Assembly (NCBI GenBank): GCA_030041255.1
Contig: JASHOF010000163.1
Span: 1-49,134, forward strand
From: Acetobacteraceae bacterium
GTDB taxonomy: Bacteria; Pseudomonadota; Alphaproteobacteria; Acetobacterales; Acetobacteraceae
Reading direction: 5' to 3'
DNA: 49,134 nucleotides
Shown here piece after piece: positions 18,838 through 27,480 of the stretch. The translations under genes were made by a program, and so were the position numbers. The notes beneath the pieces are model-generated. The model saw nothing but the letters and a program-made list of their open reading frames with translations, had not been told where the DNA came from and made no database searches. Position 1 is the stretch's first letter. The number at the start of each line of letters is the position of its first letter.

Positions 18838-20613
18838 GTGTTCACGACGCGACCCGAGATCGCCGCGACCTTCGGCGTGGTTGCCAGCACACACTGGATC
18901 GCAAGCCAGGTGGGCATGGCGGTCCTCGAACGCGGCGGCAATGCGTTCGATGCTGCCGCTGCAACCGCCTTCACTCTGCAAGTGGCCGAGCCGCATCTCA
19001 ACGGGCCGGGCGGCGATGTCCCGATCATTTTCCATTCCGCGAAAAGCGGCACGCAACACGTGATCTGCGGCCAGGGCGTGGCGCCGGCCGGCGCCACGAT
19101 CGAGCGGTTCTCCGCGCTCGGGCTCGATCTCATCCCCGGCACCGGCCTGTTGCCCGCGGTAGTGCCGGGTGCGTTCGATGCCTGGTGCCTGCTGCTGCGC
19201 GACTGGGGCAGCCTGGAGCTTGCCGAGGTGCTCTCGTACGCAATCGGTTATGCGGCCAGCGGCGTTCACCTCGTGCCGCGGGTTTCGGCGGCGATCGAGA
19301 GCGTGCGGCCCCTGTTCGAGGAAGCCTGGCCGAGCAGCGCCGCCGTCTATCTGCCGCATGGCGCGGTGCCGGCGCCCGGCAGCCTGTTCGCCAATCCGGC
19401 GCTCGCTCAGAGCTATGCGCGGATTCTTCGGGAAGCGCGGGGGGCCTCGCGTGAGGCGCGCATCGATGCTGCGCGCGCCGCCTGGTATCGCGGATTCGTT
19501 GCCGAAGCGGTCGATCGGTTCTTTGGCAAGAACGATGTGCTCGACGCCTCCGGCGAGAGGCACCGCGGCTTCCTTGCAGCGGACGATTTCGCGCGCTGGA
19601 AAGCCAGCGTCGAAGAAGCCGTCTCGTTCGCGTACCACGGTCATACGGTGCTGAAATGCGGGCCCTGGAGCCAGGGGCCGGTGCTCCTCCAGCAGCTTGC
19701 GCTGCTCGGGAATTTCGATCTCGGGGCGATGGACCCGCTCGGCGCGGATTTCGTGCACACGATCGTCGAATGCGCGAAGCTCGCGTTTGCCGACCGCGAG
19801 GCCTACTACGGCGACCCCGCGTTCGTTTCCGTTCCGCTCGGAGAGCTGCTTTCGCCGGACTACAATGCGCAAAGGAGTCGTCTCGTCGGGCGAGAGGCTT
19901 CACTCGAGCTCCGCCCCGGAATGGTTGCCGGCCGTCCGGTTCGGGTCGACCAGGACGCCGCCGGCCGCGCCGCGCTGCTCACTCCACTGCCGGGCACCGG
20001 CGAACCGACGCTCGCGCGCCTCGGCGTGATCGGTGCCGACACCTGCCATATCGACGTCATCGACCGCGCCGGCAACATGGTCAGCGCCACCCCTTCGGGC
20101 GGGTGGCTGCAATCCTCTCCGGTGATCCCGGAACTCGGCTTCTGCATGGGAACGCGCGGGCAGATGTTCTGGCTCGCCCCCGGTCTGCCGAACAGTCTTG
20201 CGCCCGGGAAACGTCCGCGGACGACGCTTTCGCCCTCCTTCGCCCTCCGGGAAGGCAAGCCGTGGATGGCCTTCGGCACGCCGGGCGGCGAGCAGCAGGA
20301 CCAATGGTCGCTGATCTTTTTCGTGCGCATGGTGCATCACGGGTTCACCATCCAGCAGGCGATCGACCTGCCGAGCTTCCATACCGAGCACTGGCCGTCG
20401 AGCTTCTGGCCGCGCGTGGCGCGGCCGGGCAGGCTCGTTCTCGAAGGGCGCTATGCCGACGAAGTGCGCGACGATCTCGCCGGGCGTGGGCATCTGGTCG
20501 AGAAGGGAGAGGATTGGTCTGAAGGGCGTCTGTCGGCTGCACGAGTCGAGGGGCGGCAGATGTTCGCCGGGGCAAACCCGCGCGGGATGCAGGGCTATGC
20601 CGTCGGAAGATGA
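18838..20613 (+). CDS. Gamma-glutamyltransferase family protein
   Basis: An Ntn-hydrolase of about 591 residues in the gamma-glutamyltranspeptidase family, which self-cleaves at a conserved Thr to give large and small subunits. The likely nucleophile is Thr402 in ADTCHIDVIDRAGNMVS; GGNAFDAA and LNGPGGD mark the large subunit. There is no signal peptide, so this cytoplasmic subgroup may act on gamma-glutamyl or acyl compounds other than glutathione. GTG at 18838 is chosen because GAGGCGAGGAG lies seven bases upstream and the product then starts FTTRPEIAATFGVVASTHW, typical of this group. Convergent with the lytic transglycosylase gene, 20 bases apart. Confidence 0.9.
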   Translation: MFTTRPEIAATFGVVASTHWIASQVGMAVLERGGNAFDAAAATAFTLQVAEPHLNGPGGDVPIIFHSAKSGTQHVICGQGVAPAGATIERFSALGLDLIPGTGLLPAVVPGAFDAWCLLLRDWGSLELAEVLSYAIGYAASGVHLVPRVSAAIESVRPLFEEAWPSSAAVYLPHGAVPAPGSLFANPALAQSYARILREARGASREARIDAARAAWYRGFVAEAVDRFFGKNDVLDASGERHRGFLAADDFARWKASVEEAVSFAYHGHTVLKCGPWSQGPVLLQQLALLGNFDLGAMDPLGADFVHTIVECAKLAFADREAYYGDPAFVSVPLGELLSPDYNAQRSRLVGREASLELRPGMVAGRPVRVDQDAAGRAALLTPLPGTGEPTLARLGVIGADTCHIDVIDRAGNMVSATPSGGWLQSSPVIPELGFCMGTRGQMFWLAPGLPNSLAPGKRPRTTLSPSFALREGKPWMAFGTPGGEQQDQWSLIFFVRMVHHGFTIQQAIDLPSFHTEHWPSSFWPRVARPGRLVLEGRYADEVRDDLAGRGHLVEKGEDWSEGRLSAARVEGRQMFAGANPRGMQGYAVGR

Positions 20614-20633
20614 GGCGGGCGATCGCGGGCTGG

Positions 20634-21503
20634 CTAGCGCCGGAGAGCGGACGTTGCCGAGGCGATCGCCACCGGTGCTGCGCGGTACCAGGCGAGGCCA
20701 TGACGGACGAAGCCGCCGGAGCGTAGCAGCAGGTTGGCGGGAGCCGGCCGATTGGTGAGCATGAAGGCTCCAGCCTGGCCGGCGAAGGGACCGGAGGCGG
20801 CTGGCATCGGGCGGAATACCCGAACCCCGGCCATCATCGACGGAACCATCAACCCGTCGGCCGGCAGGGACGCCGATATGCCGGCGGCGAGGCGTTGGCT
20901 CGCCGGCCATGCAGCCATGACCTTGCGCTCGTAGTCGGCGGCGAGGACGGGGGTTGTCGAGTGATAGAAGGCCGCTGCCTCCGGCCAGCTTCCGGTCTCG
21001 CTGTGGAGTTCATTCAGGAAGCGAGCTGCGTAGGCAGCGTTGGTCGGGGGGTCGAAGGCCTGGTCGAGGGACGCGAAGGCGTCGGGATGATGCAGCAGGT
21101 TGACCTGCATGCAGCCGACGTCGATCGACTGGATGCCCTCTGCCTGGAACGACCGGACGGCGGTGACCGCCGCCTGTTTGGTCGGGTAGAAGTGGCCGTC
21201 GCCGTCGGCGTCCACGGTCCAGGGCCAGGGCAGAAAAGCGCCCGTGAGCGGGTCCCGCCGGCCGCTTTCGACCTCGCCGATGGCGCCCAGGAGGCCGGTC
21301 GGAATGGCGGAATTCTGCTCTGCCGAGACGATCGCGGCGCGGCATAGCTGGCCGGGCTCGATTCCTCCCAGGATCGGAAGCGCCGCCTCGGCCGGCTTCG
21401 CGACGAGGCCGAGCAGCAGAGGCAGCGCGACGGCCACAAGGCCAAGCGCCGGGTGCTGACGACAACCCGAAAACAGCCGCGAACAGCATGCGAACAGCGC
21501 CAT
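20634..21503 (-). CDS. Lytic transglycosylase (SLT domain), secreted
   Basis: A periplasmic peptidoglycan hydrolase of 289 residues. The N-terminus is a signal peptide (hydrophobic GLVAVALPLLLGLV, likely cleavage after AEA near residue 40). The SLT fold shows the catalytic Glu in AIGEVESGRRDP and the IDVGCMQVN segment, with a later AAFYHSTTP motif. The C-terminal third is proline/alanine-rich and without a recognised domain. Such small SLT proteins often accompany secretion systems or flagella, but no such genes are nearby. Confidence 0.9.
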   Translation of the reverse strand: MALFACCSRLFSGCRQHPALGLVAVALPLLLGLVAKPAEAALPILGGIEPGQLCRAAIVSAEQNSAIPTGLLGAIGEVESGRRDPLTGAFLPWPWTVDADGDGHFYPTKQAAVTAVRSFQAEGIQSIDVGCMQVNLLHHPDAFASLDQAFDPPTNAAYAARFLNELHSETGSWPEAAAFYHSTTPVLAADYERKVMAAWPASQRLAAGISASLPADGLMVPSMMAGVRVFRPMPAASGPFAGQAGAFMLTNRPAPANLLLRSGGFVRHGLAWYRAAPVAIASATSALRR

Positions 21504-21605
21504 TCGGGGAGCATTGCTCAGGCATGGTTACCAGAGCGTTGCCGGCCGGCGCTTCACAACATGATGAGGCGGCTCAGAAAGTTATGCCGCAATGCAAAAA
21601 AAGAC

Positions 21606-21634
21606 TTGCAACGGGCTATGCAAGCGCTTAGATT
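21606..21634 (+). promoter_or_regulatory. Candidate promoter of the small RNA, with inverted repeat
   Basis: TTGCAA (21606-21611) and TAGATT (21629-21634) are spaced 17 bases apart, as in a housekeeping promoter. The spacer contains half of the inverted repeat CTTGCA (21605-21610) / TGCAAG (21619-21624), a possible operator. Transcription would begin near 21641. Confidence 0.4.
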
Positions 21635-21640
21635 GTGCGT

Positions 21641-21728
21641 CGCAGCAGTACGGCTTCGCCGGGCTGCCTGCTTTTCTTGGACGTTTCCTCCCTAAACTTG
21701 GCGGCGCCGCAAGCGCCGCCATTTTTTT
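21641..21728 (+). ncRNA. Candidate small RNA with CCTCCC loop and intrinsic terminator
   Basis: About 88 nucleotides between a plausible promoter and a strong terminator, with no reading frame of note. The 5' part can fold (GCAGC...GCTGC enclosing CGGC-TTC-GCCG). A single-stranded stretch then holds TTTCCTCCCT, complementary to ribosome-binding sites. The 3' end is an 8-bp GC stem (21700-21707 with 21713-21720, loop CGCAA) followed by seven Ts. CCTCCC-loop sRNAs acting on Shine-Dalgarno sequences are known in alphaproteobacteria; membership here is inferred. It may instead be a processed or read-through RNA end, since the T-run overlaps the stop of the opposing gene. Confidence 0.5.
21700..21728 (+). 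terminator. Rho-independent terminator
   Basis: GGCGGCGC (21700-21707) pairs with GCGCCGCC (21713-21720), followed by ATTTTTTT. This is the strongest intrinsic terminator noticed in the window. The T-run follows the stem only on the + strand, so it ends a rightward transcript. The nearest annotated genes run leftward, which is why a small RNA is proposed. Confidence 0.8.
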
Positions 21729-22596
21729 ACCCGGCGGCTGTCGTCGAGGCAGAACGCTCGAGTGCGGTCATCAGGTATTCGATGTCCCGCTGAAGCCGGG
21801 CAAACTCCGGCAGACGTTCCATCCGCTGCTCGAGCATGTAAAGGTCCCGCGCGATCTCGATCTGCAGCGCGTGCGTGTTTTCCCGTGGCCGGCCGTAGTG
21901 GCGGGTGATGTAGCCTCCGGAATAGGGATCATTGCGGCGGACCCGATAGCCGAGGCCGGAGAGCACTTGCTCGACCAGGCGTACGATGGCGGGGTCGCAG
22001 GTCGTGCCGTGGGCATCGCCGAGGACGAAGTCCGCCCGGCGGGCGGACAGCGCCTGGGGGGCAGGCATGGAGTGGCAGTCGATCAGGAGACAGGAGCCGA
22101 AACGCGCCCGGGTGTCGTCGATCAGGCCGGCCAGAGCGGTGTGAAAGGGCTCCCAGCAGTCTCTGATGCGCGCCCTGGCCTCGGCGAATGAGAGCTTGTC
22201 CCGATAGATCGTCTCGCCCGAGGCGACCACGCGCGGGATCGTGCCGAGGCCTGCTCCGACGCGCGCGCTCGCGCTGTTGACCCATGGCGGCAGCGGCTCG
22301 GCGAACATTTCCGGGTCGAGCTCCCAGCGCTCCCGATTGGGGTCGCAGTAGGCCCGCGGGAAGGTCGCGGCGAGGAGGGGGGCGCCGTGCGCAGGGGCAG
22401 GGGCGAAGAGTTCGTCGACGAAGCCGTCCTCGCTTTGCCTGAGTGCCAGCGGATCGAGTCGTGCCGCAGCCAGGAACGCGGCCGGGTAGGCCCGGCCGGA
22501 GTGTGGGGAGGCGAAGACGACAGGGATTTCCTGCCGTGCCGGGCGGTTCAGCACGAAGGGGGCGCGTGCATCGGCAATCGGCAGCGGCAGGTCCAT
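21727..22596 (-). CDS. N-formylglutamate amidohydrolase family protein
   Basis: A predicted Zn-dependent hydrolase of 289 residues in the HutG-type FGase family, which releases formate from N-formylglutamate in histidine breakdown. Typical features are FASPHSGRAYP near the N-terminus, DPNRERWELDPEMF, LLIDCHSMP (metal-binding Asp-Cys-His) and NDPYSGGYITRHYG. No hut genes adjoin, so a role on another N-formyl or N-acyl substrate is possible. ATG 22596 is chosen; the frame stays open to 22758 only because it runs antisense through the tRNA-Val gene, giving a well-known spurious extension. Confidence 0.9.
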   Translation of the reverse strand: MDLPLPIADARAPFVLNRPARQEIPVVFASPHSGRAYPAAFLAAARLDPLALRQSEDGFVDELFAPAPAHGAPLLAATFPRAYCDPNRERWELDPEMFAEPLPPWVNSASARVGAGLGTIPRVVASGETIYRDKLSFAEARARIRDCWEPFHTALAGLIDDTRARFGSCLLIDCHSMPAPQALSARRADFVLGDAHGTTCDPAIVRLVEQVLSGLGYRVRRNDPYSGGYITRHYGRPRENTHALQIEIARDLYMLEQRMERLPEFARLQRDIEYLMTALERSASTTAAG

Positions 22597-22685
22597 CGCA
22601 CATCCGAGTGAAGCCGGTCGGCGGACAATTGTCACCAGGGGAGAAGGCTTGCCGGCGCTTCCGCAGCCGCGATAGAAGGCCGAGG

Positions 22686-22760
22686 GGGCGTGTAGCTCAG
22701 CGGGAGAGCACCACCTTGACACGGTGGGGGTCCGAGGTTCGATCCCTCGCGCGCCCACCA
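22686..22760 (+). tRNA. tRNA-Val (GAC)
   Basis: A 75-nt tRNA with encoded CCA. The acceptor stem pairs GGGCGTG with CGCGCCC; the D arm contains TAGCTCAGCGGGAGAGCA; the anticodon arm is CCACC-TTGACAC-GGTGG with anticodon GAC; the T arm is CCGAGGTTCGATCCCTCG-like (GGTTCGATCC loop). It reads GUC and GUU valine codons. Confidence 0.97.
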
Positions 22761-22778
22761 GAAGCGCCGGTGCGGCGC

Positions 22779-23036
22779 CTAGGCAGGCATCGGCGGCAGC
22801 TTCAGATGCTCCTCGAGCCGTCGGACCCGGGCGTCCAGCTCGGTGATCAGGATTCCATGGCCCAGCACGCTCGCGTGATAATGGCCCACAGCCTGGCGCA
22901 GGTCGGTCAGGCCGGCGGCGAGCCCTTCGAGCTTCCGGCCCTGCTCATGCTGCGTGCGCAGAATGTCGCCCTCTGTGCGCAGCACGTCGCCAAGCATGGC
23001 GACCACCTGCCCGAGGTCCGCTCCATTGCCGCTCAT
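22779..23036 (-). CDS. Small hypothetical protein, predicted coiled coil
   Basis: An 85-residue protein starting ATGAGCGGC at 23036. Spaced hydrophobic residues (VVAMLGDVLRTEGDILRTQ, KLEGLAAGLTDLRQAV, LITELDARVRRLEEHL) suggest two or three amphipathic helices forming a coiled coil. No domain was recognised. The ribosome site is weak (GGA about eight bases upstream). It lies between tRNA-Val and the min operon on the same strand as the latter, 97 bases after minE, so it might be transcribed with it. Confidence 0.5.
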   Translation of the reverse strand: MSGNGADLGQVVAMLGDVLRTEGDILRTQHEQGRKLEGLAAGLTDLRQAVGHYHASVLGHGILITELDARVRRLEEHLKLPPMPA

Positions 23037-23133
23037 GTGCCAATCCTAGGCCGAGTGGTGGGGGAAAGGCCAGCGGTGCGCGCGGCCTTGCACGAGTCGG
23101 CCGGTAGGGCCAGTGGCCGACGGCCGCAAAACC

Positions 23134-23445
23134 TTACGTCGACGGCGCTGGCAGGAGCGGCGGGCCGGCGGGCCGGCGGCGTTTGCGGATCTGCTGATCG
23201 AGCCGGCCCGGCACCTCAATGTCGATCTCCAGCAATGACACCGCCTGGCCGCGCTCCAGCTTCACCTGCACCTTGTCATCATCGATCGTCAGATGTGCCG
23301 AGATCACTCTCAAGATCTCGTCGCGCAGCACGGCAAGCAGTTCGGAGTCGCCGCCATTGCCGCGTTCGTGCGAGAGCAGCACCTGTAGCCGCTCTCGCGC
23401 CACCGGTGCCGAGCGGCGGCGGCGGAAGAAGGAGAAGAGGTTCAT
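23134..23445 (-). CDS. minE: Cell division topological specificity factor MinE
   Basis: MinE stimulates MinD ATPase and drives Min oscillation so that MinC activity is lowest at mid-cell. The 103-residue protein has the N-terminal membrane-binding and anti-MinCD helix ([28 protein letters not shown]) and the topological-specificity domain ([18 protein letters not shown]...[21 protein letters not shown]). The tail [17 protein letters not shown] is longer than usual. The start overlaps the minD stop in an ATGA. Confidence 0.97.
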   Translation of the reverse strand: MNLFSFFRRRRSAPVARERLQVLLSHERGNGGDSELLAVLRDEILRVISAHLTIDDDKVQVKLERGQAVSLLEIDIEVPGRLDQQIRKRRRPAGPPLLPAPST

Positions 23446-24260
23446 GCGATGGCCTTTCGCCCGAGCAGCCGGCTGATCAGGCTGCGCTTCTGGCTGGGGA
23501 ACGTCATCACCACCGTTTCACCGCGCAGCCGGCGCGCTGCGTCCAGATAGGCGCGGGTCGGCGCGCTCGCCGGGTTGTTGAGGGTTACCGGCACGCCGAG
23601 GTTGGAGGCCCGCAGCACGTCTTCGCTCTCGGGGATGATGCCGAGCAGCGGGATCGACAGGATCTCCAGCACGTCCTCGACCTTCAGCATTTCGCCGCGC
23701 GCCGCGCGGACGGCGTCGTAGCGGGCCAGCAACAGGTGCTTGTCGATCCGCTCGCCCCGCTCCGCGCGTTCGGTCTTGGAGTCGAGCAGGCCGATGATGC
23801 GGTCGGAATCCCGCACCGAGGAAACTTCCGGATTGGTGACCACGACCGCGATATCGGCGTGGCGCATCGCCAGCGTCGCGCCCCGTTCGATGCCGGCCGG
23901 ACTGTCGCAGATCACCCAGTCGAATTTTTCCCTAAGTTCGGCGATGACCTTGGCGACGCCTTCCGGTTTCAGCGCATCCTTGTCGCGGGTCTGCGACGCG
24001 GGCAGCAGCGACAGGGTCTCGATCCGCTTGTCGCGGATCAATGCCTGGTGCAGCCTGGCATCGCCCTGCACCACGTTGATGAGGTCGAAGACCACGCGGC
24101 GCTCGGCGCCCATCACCAGGTCGAGGTTGCGCAGGCCGACATCGAAATCGACCACCACCACGTGCTCTCCGGCCTGTGCCAGGGCGGCGCCGAGTGCGGC
24201 GGTGGAGGTGGTTTTGCCGACACCGCCTTTACCGGAGGTCACGACCACGACTCGGGCCAT
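23442..24260 (-). CDS. minD: Septum site-determining ATPase MinD
   Basis: A membrane-associated ParA-type ATPase that recruits MinC and is recycled by MinE. The deviant Walker A is [27 protein letters not shown] and the switch II region [10 protein letters not shown] are present. The C-terminus [15 protein letters not shown] is the amphipathic membrane-targeting helix. Length is 272 residues from ATG 24260, which has GAGGAG eight to nine bases upstream; an upstream in-frame start at 24281 has no support. The stop overlaps minE by four bases. Confidence 0.97.
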   Translation of the reverse strand: MARVVVVTSGKGGVGKTTSTAALGAALAQAGEHVVVVDFDVGLRNLDLVMGAERRVVFDLINVVQGDARLHQALIRDKRIETLSLLPASQTRDKDALKPEGVAKVIAELREKFDWVICDSPAGIERGATLAMRHADIAVVVTNPEVSSVRDSDRIIGLLDSKTERAERGERIDKHLLLARYDAVRAARGEMLKVEDVLEILSIPLLGIIPESEDVLRASNLGVPVTLNNPASAPTRAYLDAARRLRGETVVMTFPSQKRSLISRLLGRKAIA

Positions 24261-24287
24261 GTGCGTTTGCTCCTCTTTCACGCCCGC

Positions 24288-24989
24288 TCAATCCAACGCG
24301 GCGATCATTAGCGACTTGCCGTCGAGCCATGCCTGCACGGCTCTGCCGCGCAGCCCTGGCTCGATCTCATCGGCAGTGTGATAGAGCCCGTCGATTGAAA
24401 GAAACTCCGCTTCGAGCCTGCGGCAGAAAATGCGGGCGCTGCCGTTGCCTTTGAGGCCGGCCAGAGCGCGGCCGCGCAACGCGCCGTAGACATGGATGGA
24501 ACCGGTGGCGACGATCTCCGCACCGGAGGAGACCGAGCCGACGACGGTCAGGTCGCCATGCTCGAATACCACCGACTGGCCGGAGCGGACCGGCCGGTCG
24601 ATCAGCAGCGCGCTCGGCTCCTTGGCCGGGTGGGCAGCGGGGGAGGGGGCGCGAATGGCCACCGGCTTGCTGCTGGCACGCGTATTGGCGAGCGGTCGCA
24701 GTCCGGTTTTGATGCCACGCCACGAAGGGTGTGCGCCCTCGGTGCCGATGATGCGGACGCCGCGCTGCTCGAGCTGCTCGAGGAAGCCGGCAACATCGGG
24801 TGTCTCTGCTGGCAGCGCGATGAGTTCGACGATCACCGCCTGCTGGTCGAAGAAGGTCGGTGCGGCCTTGATCTGGGCATCCAGCGCGGCAAGCCAGTTC
24901 GCGAGCGGCGGTTCCGGCGTGAGCACGATGGCCATCAGCGACCGGCCGCGGACTCGGATCTGTGGGCGCGACTCGGAAGCTTCGCTCAT
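24288..24989 (-). CDS. minC: Septum site-determining protein MinC
   Basis: An inhibitor of FtsZ polymerisation delivered to poles by MinD. The 233-residue protein has the N-terminal FtsZ-inhibiting domain (LANWLAALDAQIKAAPTFFDQQAVIVEL) and the C-terminal beta-helix MinD-binding domain (VRSGQSVVFEHGDLTVVGSVSSGAEIVATGSIHVYGALRGRA, then RIFCRRLEAEFLSIDGLY). Residues 105-130 are a proline/alanine linker. First gene of minC-minD-minE, 27 bases before minD. Confidence 0.96.
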   Translation of the reverse strand: MSEASESRPQIRVRGRSLMAIVLTPEPPLANWLAALDAQIKAAPTFFDQQAVIVELIALPAETPDVAGFLEQLEQRGVRIIGTEGAHPSWRGIKTGLRPLANTRASSKPVAIRAPSPAAHPAKEPSALLIDRPVRSGQSVVFEHGDLTVVGSVSSGAEIVATGSIHVYGALRGRALAGLKGNGSARIFCRRLEAEFLSIDGLYHTADEIEPGLRGRAVQAWLDGKSLMIAALD

Positions 24990-25432
24990 CTTGCTCGGCT
25001 ATCTGGGTGGGGGGGCGGGCGTCAACATCTAAAAAAGCGATCATGCGATCGGTGCGCTGTAAGGCAGAGAATGCGTCGCTCCGGCACACCGCCTCCGGTG
25101 AGGTTGCAGCTTGTCCGATCGTGTTGCGGAAGCCGGTGATGAAGCTTATGGGTTTGCTCGTCGGGCGGGCAACGGCGAGGCCGTGACACGAGATCGGATT
25201 CGTAATGTCGCGCGCCGGCCGCCTTGGTCCGGGCACGCCGTTTTCCGATGCTCTATGGGTTCAGCCCGTAACGGGCGGCCAGGCCGTGGCTGCTCCCCGG
25301 CGAGGCTCGGATCTCTGATGGAGCACGCGGCGAAGCAGCGCGACTGCCTGACCGCCATCCGGGCCGTTCCGGCTGATCGTTCCGTTCCTGGCCAAGGCAG
25401 GCGGGAAAAGCCGCGGCGGGCCTCTCTTTCAC
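24990..25432. other. Intergenic region upstream of minC
   Basis: About 440 bases without a credible gene. The minC promoter should lie in 24990-25060; on the minus strand a T-rich stretch (TTTTTTAGATGTTGACG) is the only promoter-like feature noticed. The remainder up to the mmsA fragment shows no recognisable family in either direction. Confidence 0.4.
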
Positions 25433-25558
25433 CTCATCGTCGGAATGACGAAGCGCGCCCCGTCCTCAATGCCGGAGGGCCAGCGGCACCGGGATCGGCA
25501 CGTTGACGCCGACCATGCCGACATTGACTTTGGCCGCGAAATCGCGCGCGGCGTCGCC
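25433..25558 (-). pseudogene. Decayed fragment of the mmsA 3' end
   Basis: These 126 bases match the 3' end of the intact mmsA 2.3 kb away. Bases 25433-25485 correspond to 27781-27833, and 25486-25558 to 27944-28016, with 7 mismatches in total (about 94% identity). The missing 110 bases lie between two copies of GGCCAGCG in mmsA, so the deletion looks like slippage at that short repeat; it also shifts the frame. It encodes only the last residues of MmsA and is non-functional. Confidence 0.85.
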
Positions 25559-25575
25559 ATGGCGTCTAATCCTCA

Positions 25576-27480
25576 TTACTCGTCGAGCGGTGGCGGTCCG
25601 CCGGCTGTGACGTGATAAACGATCGTCTGGTGCGCGTCATCCAGGGTTTCCTGCCACGCGTATACGTCCTGACACCAGTTGAGAACCTGCCCCGTGTCAC
25701 CGGTACAGTCGATCAGGGCTCTCTCGGCGTCGTCGCCATTGCGATCAGTGCCCCACGGTGGAGGGCTCTTGATCCTGAGCTGATAGGTCCGGTCCTTGCT
25801 GTCCAGGAAGGTGATCTTGCAGTTGGTGATGCTGCTGCTGGTCCCGTCTATCCCCAGAGGCACTGCAAAGCTGGCGAAATTGGGATTCGTCGTGGTGTCC
25901 GGCGGTGAGCAGCGGCCGTACTTCTCAAAGCTGATCCCATAGCCGGGTGACGAATACCCGTAGGCTATGTTGACATTGGGAGTGGCATGATCCGGGTTCG
26001 GCAATTGACTGATTCCGCCGATCTCAATGACGAGGCCCGTGCCGTCGGTCTGCATGTTGCCCACCGCATCGTCGACCGAATATGCATACGTATAGGGCGC
26101 ATCGATATACTTCTGTCCGTGGATCAGTCCCACGTAGGGGTCGAACAGGCCATAAATGCCGGTGACCGGAAAGTTGTTCCAATACTGAAGGGCGTCGAAT
26201 TCTCTTTTGACACTTGCATAGTTTACCGGAAGCGCCGGGTTATCGTAGCCGGGCGTGTCCTGAAGAAGGTTCGCGTCGGCAGCGCAGCTATAGTTGAAGG
26301 GACCCCAGCCGTACAAATGCGCCAGCAGCATCGTTTCACTCGGCGGCCCCTCCGACGGCCCCTCGGGCGTCCCGCTGCACCCCCACTGCTTGTCGGTGCT
26401 GAAATTCTTCCGGTAATTCTCGAAATTTTCGTAAAGCAAGTTCGTAACATCGACAATGCTGGGGCAGATGGCATCCGTGCTCTTGCCCAGTACGCAGGAT
26501 TCCCAGAGACTCTCCATCTTCATCACCGGCGCTGACTGCGCCGGCGCGGGGTCGAACAGGTTTGTGGCGTTGAAATTCAGGAAGATTTCCAGCGCCGATG
26601 CGATCTTCGTGGTACCGGCATATACCGGCCAGCCGACACCATAGTCCGGCGCGTTGAGGAATCGGTCCATCGCCGCCGTAAAATCGTCGATCGAATTGGC
26701 GGCGCCGATCCAGCCGATCAGCTTGTTGCCGTACGGCTCCATGACGGCCGGCATATAGGCGTTATTGACGTATGAAACGTCATAATCGACGTTCGCGGCG
26801 TCAAACAGAAAGTGCGGCTGATTCGGCTGGGCATTCTGCGGGTTAACCGGGTTGGCACCCAACGTGTATTCGAGCAGTTGCTGGGGGGCGCTGTTCGGGA
26901 TCGAGGCCGTGTCGAAAAAGAAGTGCAACGTGCAGCCGCTGCAGGAGGGGGGTCCGCTGTAGATGGGCAGCTTGGTTTTCTCGGCGTTGTAATCGTCTGT
27001 CAGCGCCTGCGGCGGCTGTCCGGCGGAGGTCGCGTTCCGGAACACCTCGAGATGTCCGCCTTGCCACCAGTCAGCGAACTGGCCGGGCGGGGTCGTATCG
27101 GTCGGGTTGATGCTGGCCACCAGCGGCGAATAAAGCGGAAGCGCGATGGTGACCGAACCGCCGGGTGGAATGCCGTTCTCCCCCGCCTCGCAGCAATCGA
27201 TATAGAACCGGGATATTCCGGCCCGCGGGTAGGGATAACTACCGGAGGCGACCTGCTTGTTGGTGAGCTGGAAAAAGGCTTGCATCCAGCTGTCGAAAGC
27301 ACTCGCGGCGCCGGCCGAAAGGATCGGATAGATGTTGTAGCCGGAGGACGGTGCATTGAAAATCTGGATGGTCATGGTCGGGATCGGGTCGGCCGCGTCG
27401 GCGCTGCCAGCGGAGACGAGAAACGAAAGCGCCAGCAATCCTGCGAGCACGCTCGGCGCCGCTTTCGAGCACGATGGCAT
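25576..27480 (-). CDS. Secreted protein of unknown function
   Basis: A 634-residue protein with a signal peptide (APSVLAGLLALSFLVSAGSADA, cleavage near residue 29). The mature part is rich in aromatic residues, Pro, Gly and Cys (FYIDCCEAGENG, PPSCSGC, WGCSGTPEGPSEGPP), pointing to disulfide bonds outside the cytoplasm. The N-terminal third (TIQIFNAPSSGYNIYPIL; EYTLGANP; VDYDVSYVNNAYMP) is faintly like thaumatin or GH64 beta-sandwich proteins; this is a weak resemblance by eye. Base composition is visibly less GC-rich than its neighbours. ATG 27480 has GGGAGG seven bases upstream. It lies between intact mmsA and a partial mmsA copy, suggesting acquisition. Confidence 0.75.
   Translation of the reverse strand: MPSCSKAAPSVLAGLLALSFLVSAGSADAADPIPTMTIQIFNAPSSGYNIYPILSAGAASAFDSWMQAFFQLTNKQVASGSYPYPRAGISRFYIDCCEAGENGIPPGGSVTIALPLYSPLVASINPTDTTPPGQFADWWQGGHLEVFRNATSAGQPPQALTDDYNAEKTKLPIYSGPPSCSGCTLHFFFDTASIPNSAPQQLLEYTLGANPVNPQNAQPNQPHFLFDAANVDYDVSYVNNAYMPAVMEPYGNKLIGWIGAANSIDDFTAAMDRFLNAPDYGVGWPVYAGTTKIASALEIFLNFNATNLFDPAPAQSAPVMKMESLWESCVLGKSTDAICPSIVDVTNLLYENFENYRKNFSTDKQWGCSGTPEGPSEGPPSETMLLAHLYGWGPFNYSCAADANLLQDTPGYDNPALPVNYASVKREFDALQYWNNFPVTGIYGLFDPYVGLIHGQKYIDAPYTYAYSVDDAVGNMQTDGTGLVIEIGGISQLPNPDHATPNVNIAYGYSSPGYGISFEKYGRCSPPDTTTNPNFASFAVPLGIDGTSSSITNCKITFLDSKDRTYQLRIKSPPPWGTDRNGDDAERALIDCTGDTGQVLNWCQDVYAWQETLDDAHQTIVYHVTAGGPPPLDE

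Noticed and set aside
22597-22758. N-terminal extension of the N-formylglutamate amidohydrolase
   Set aside because: It is translated antisense through tRNA-Val(GAC), a common annotation artefact; the ATG at 22596 gives the family-like start.
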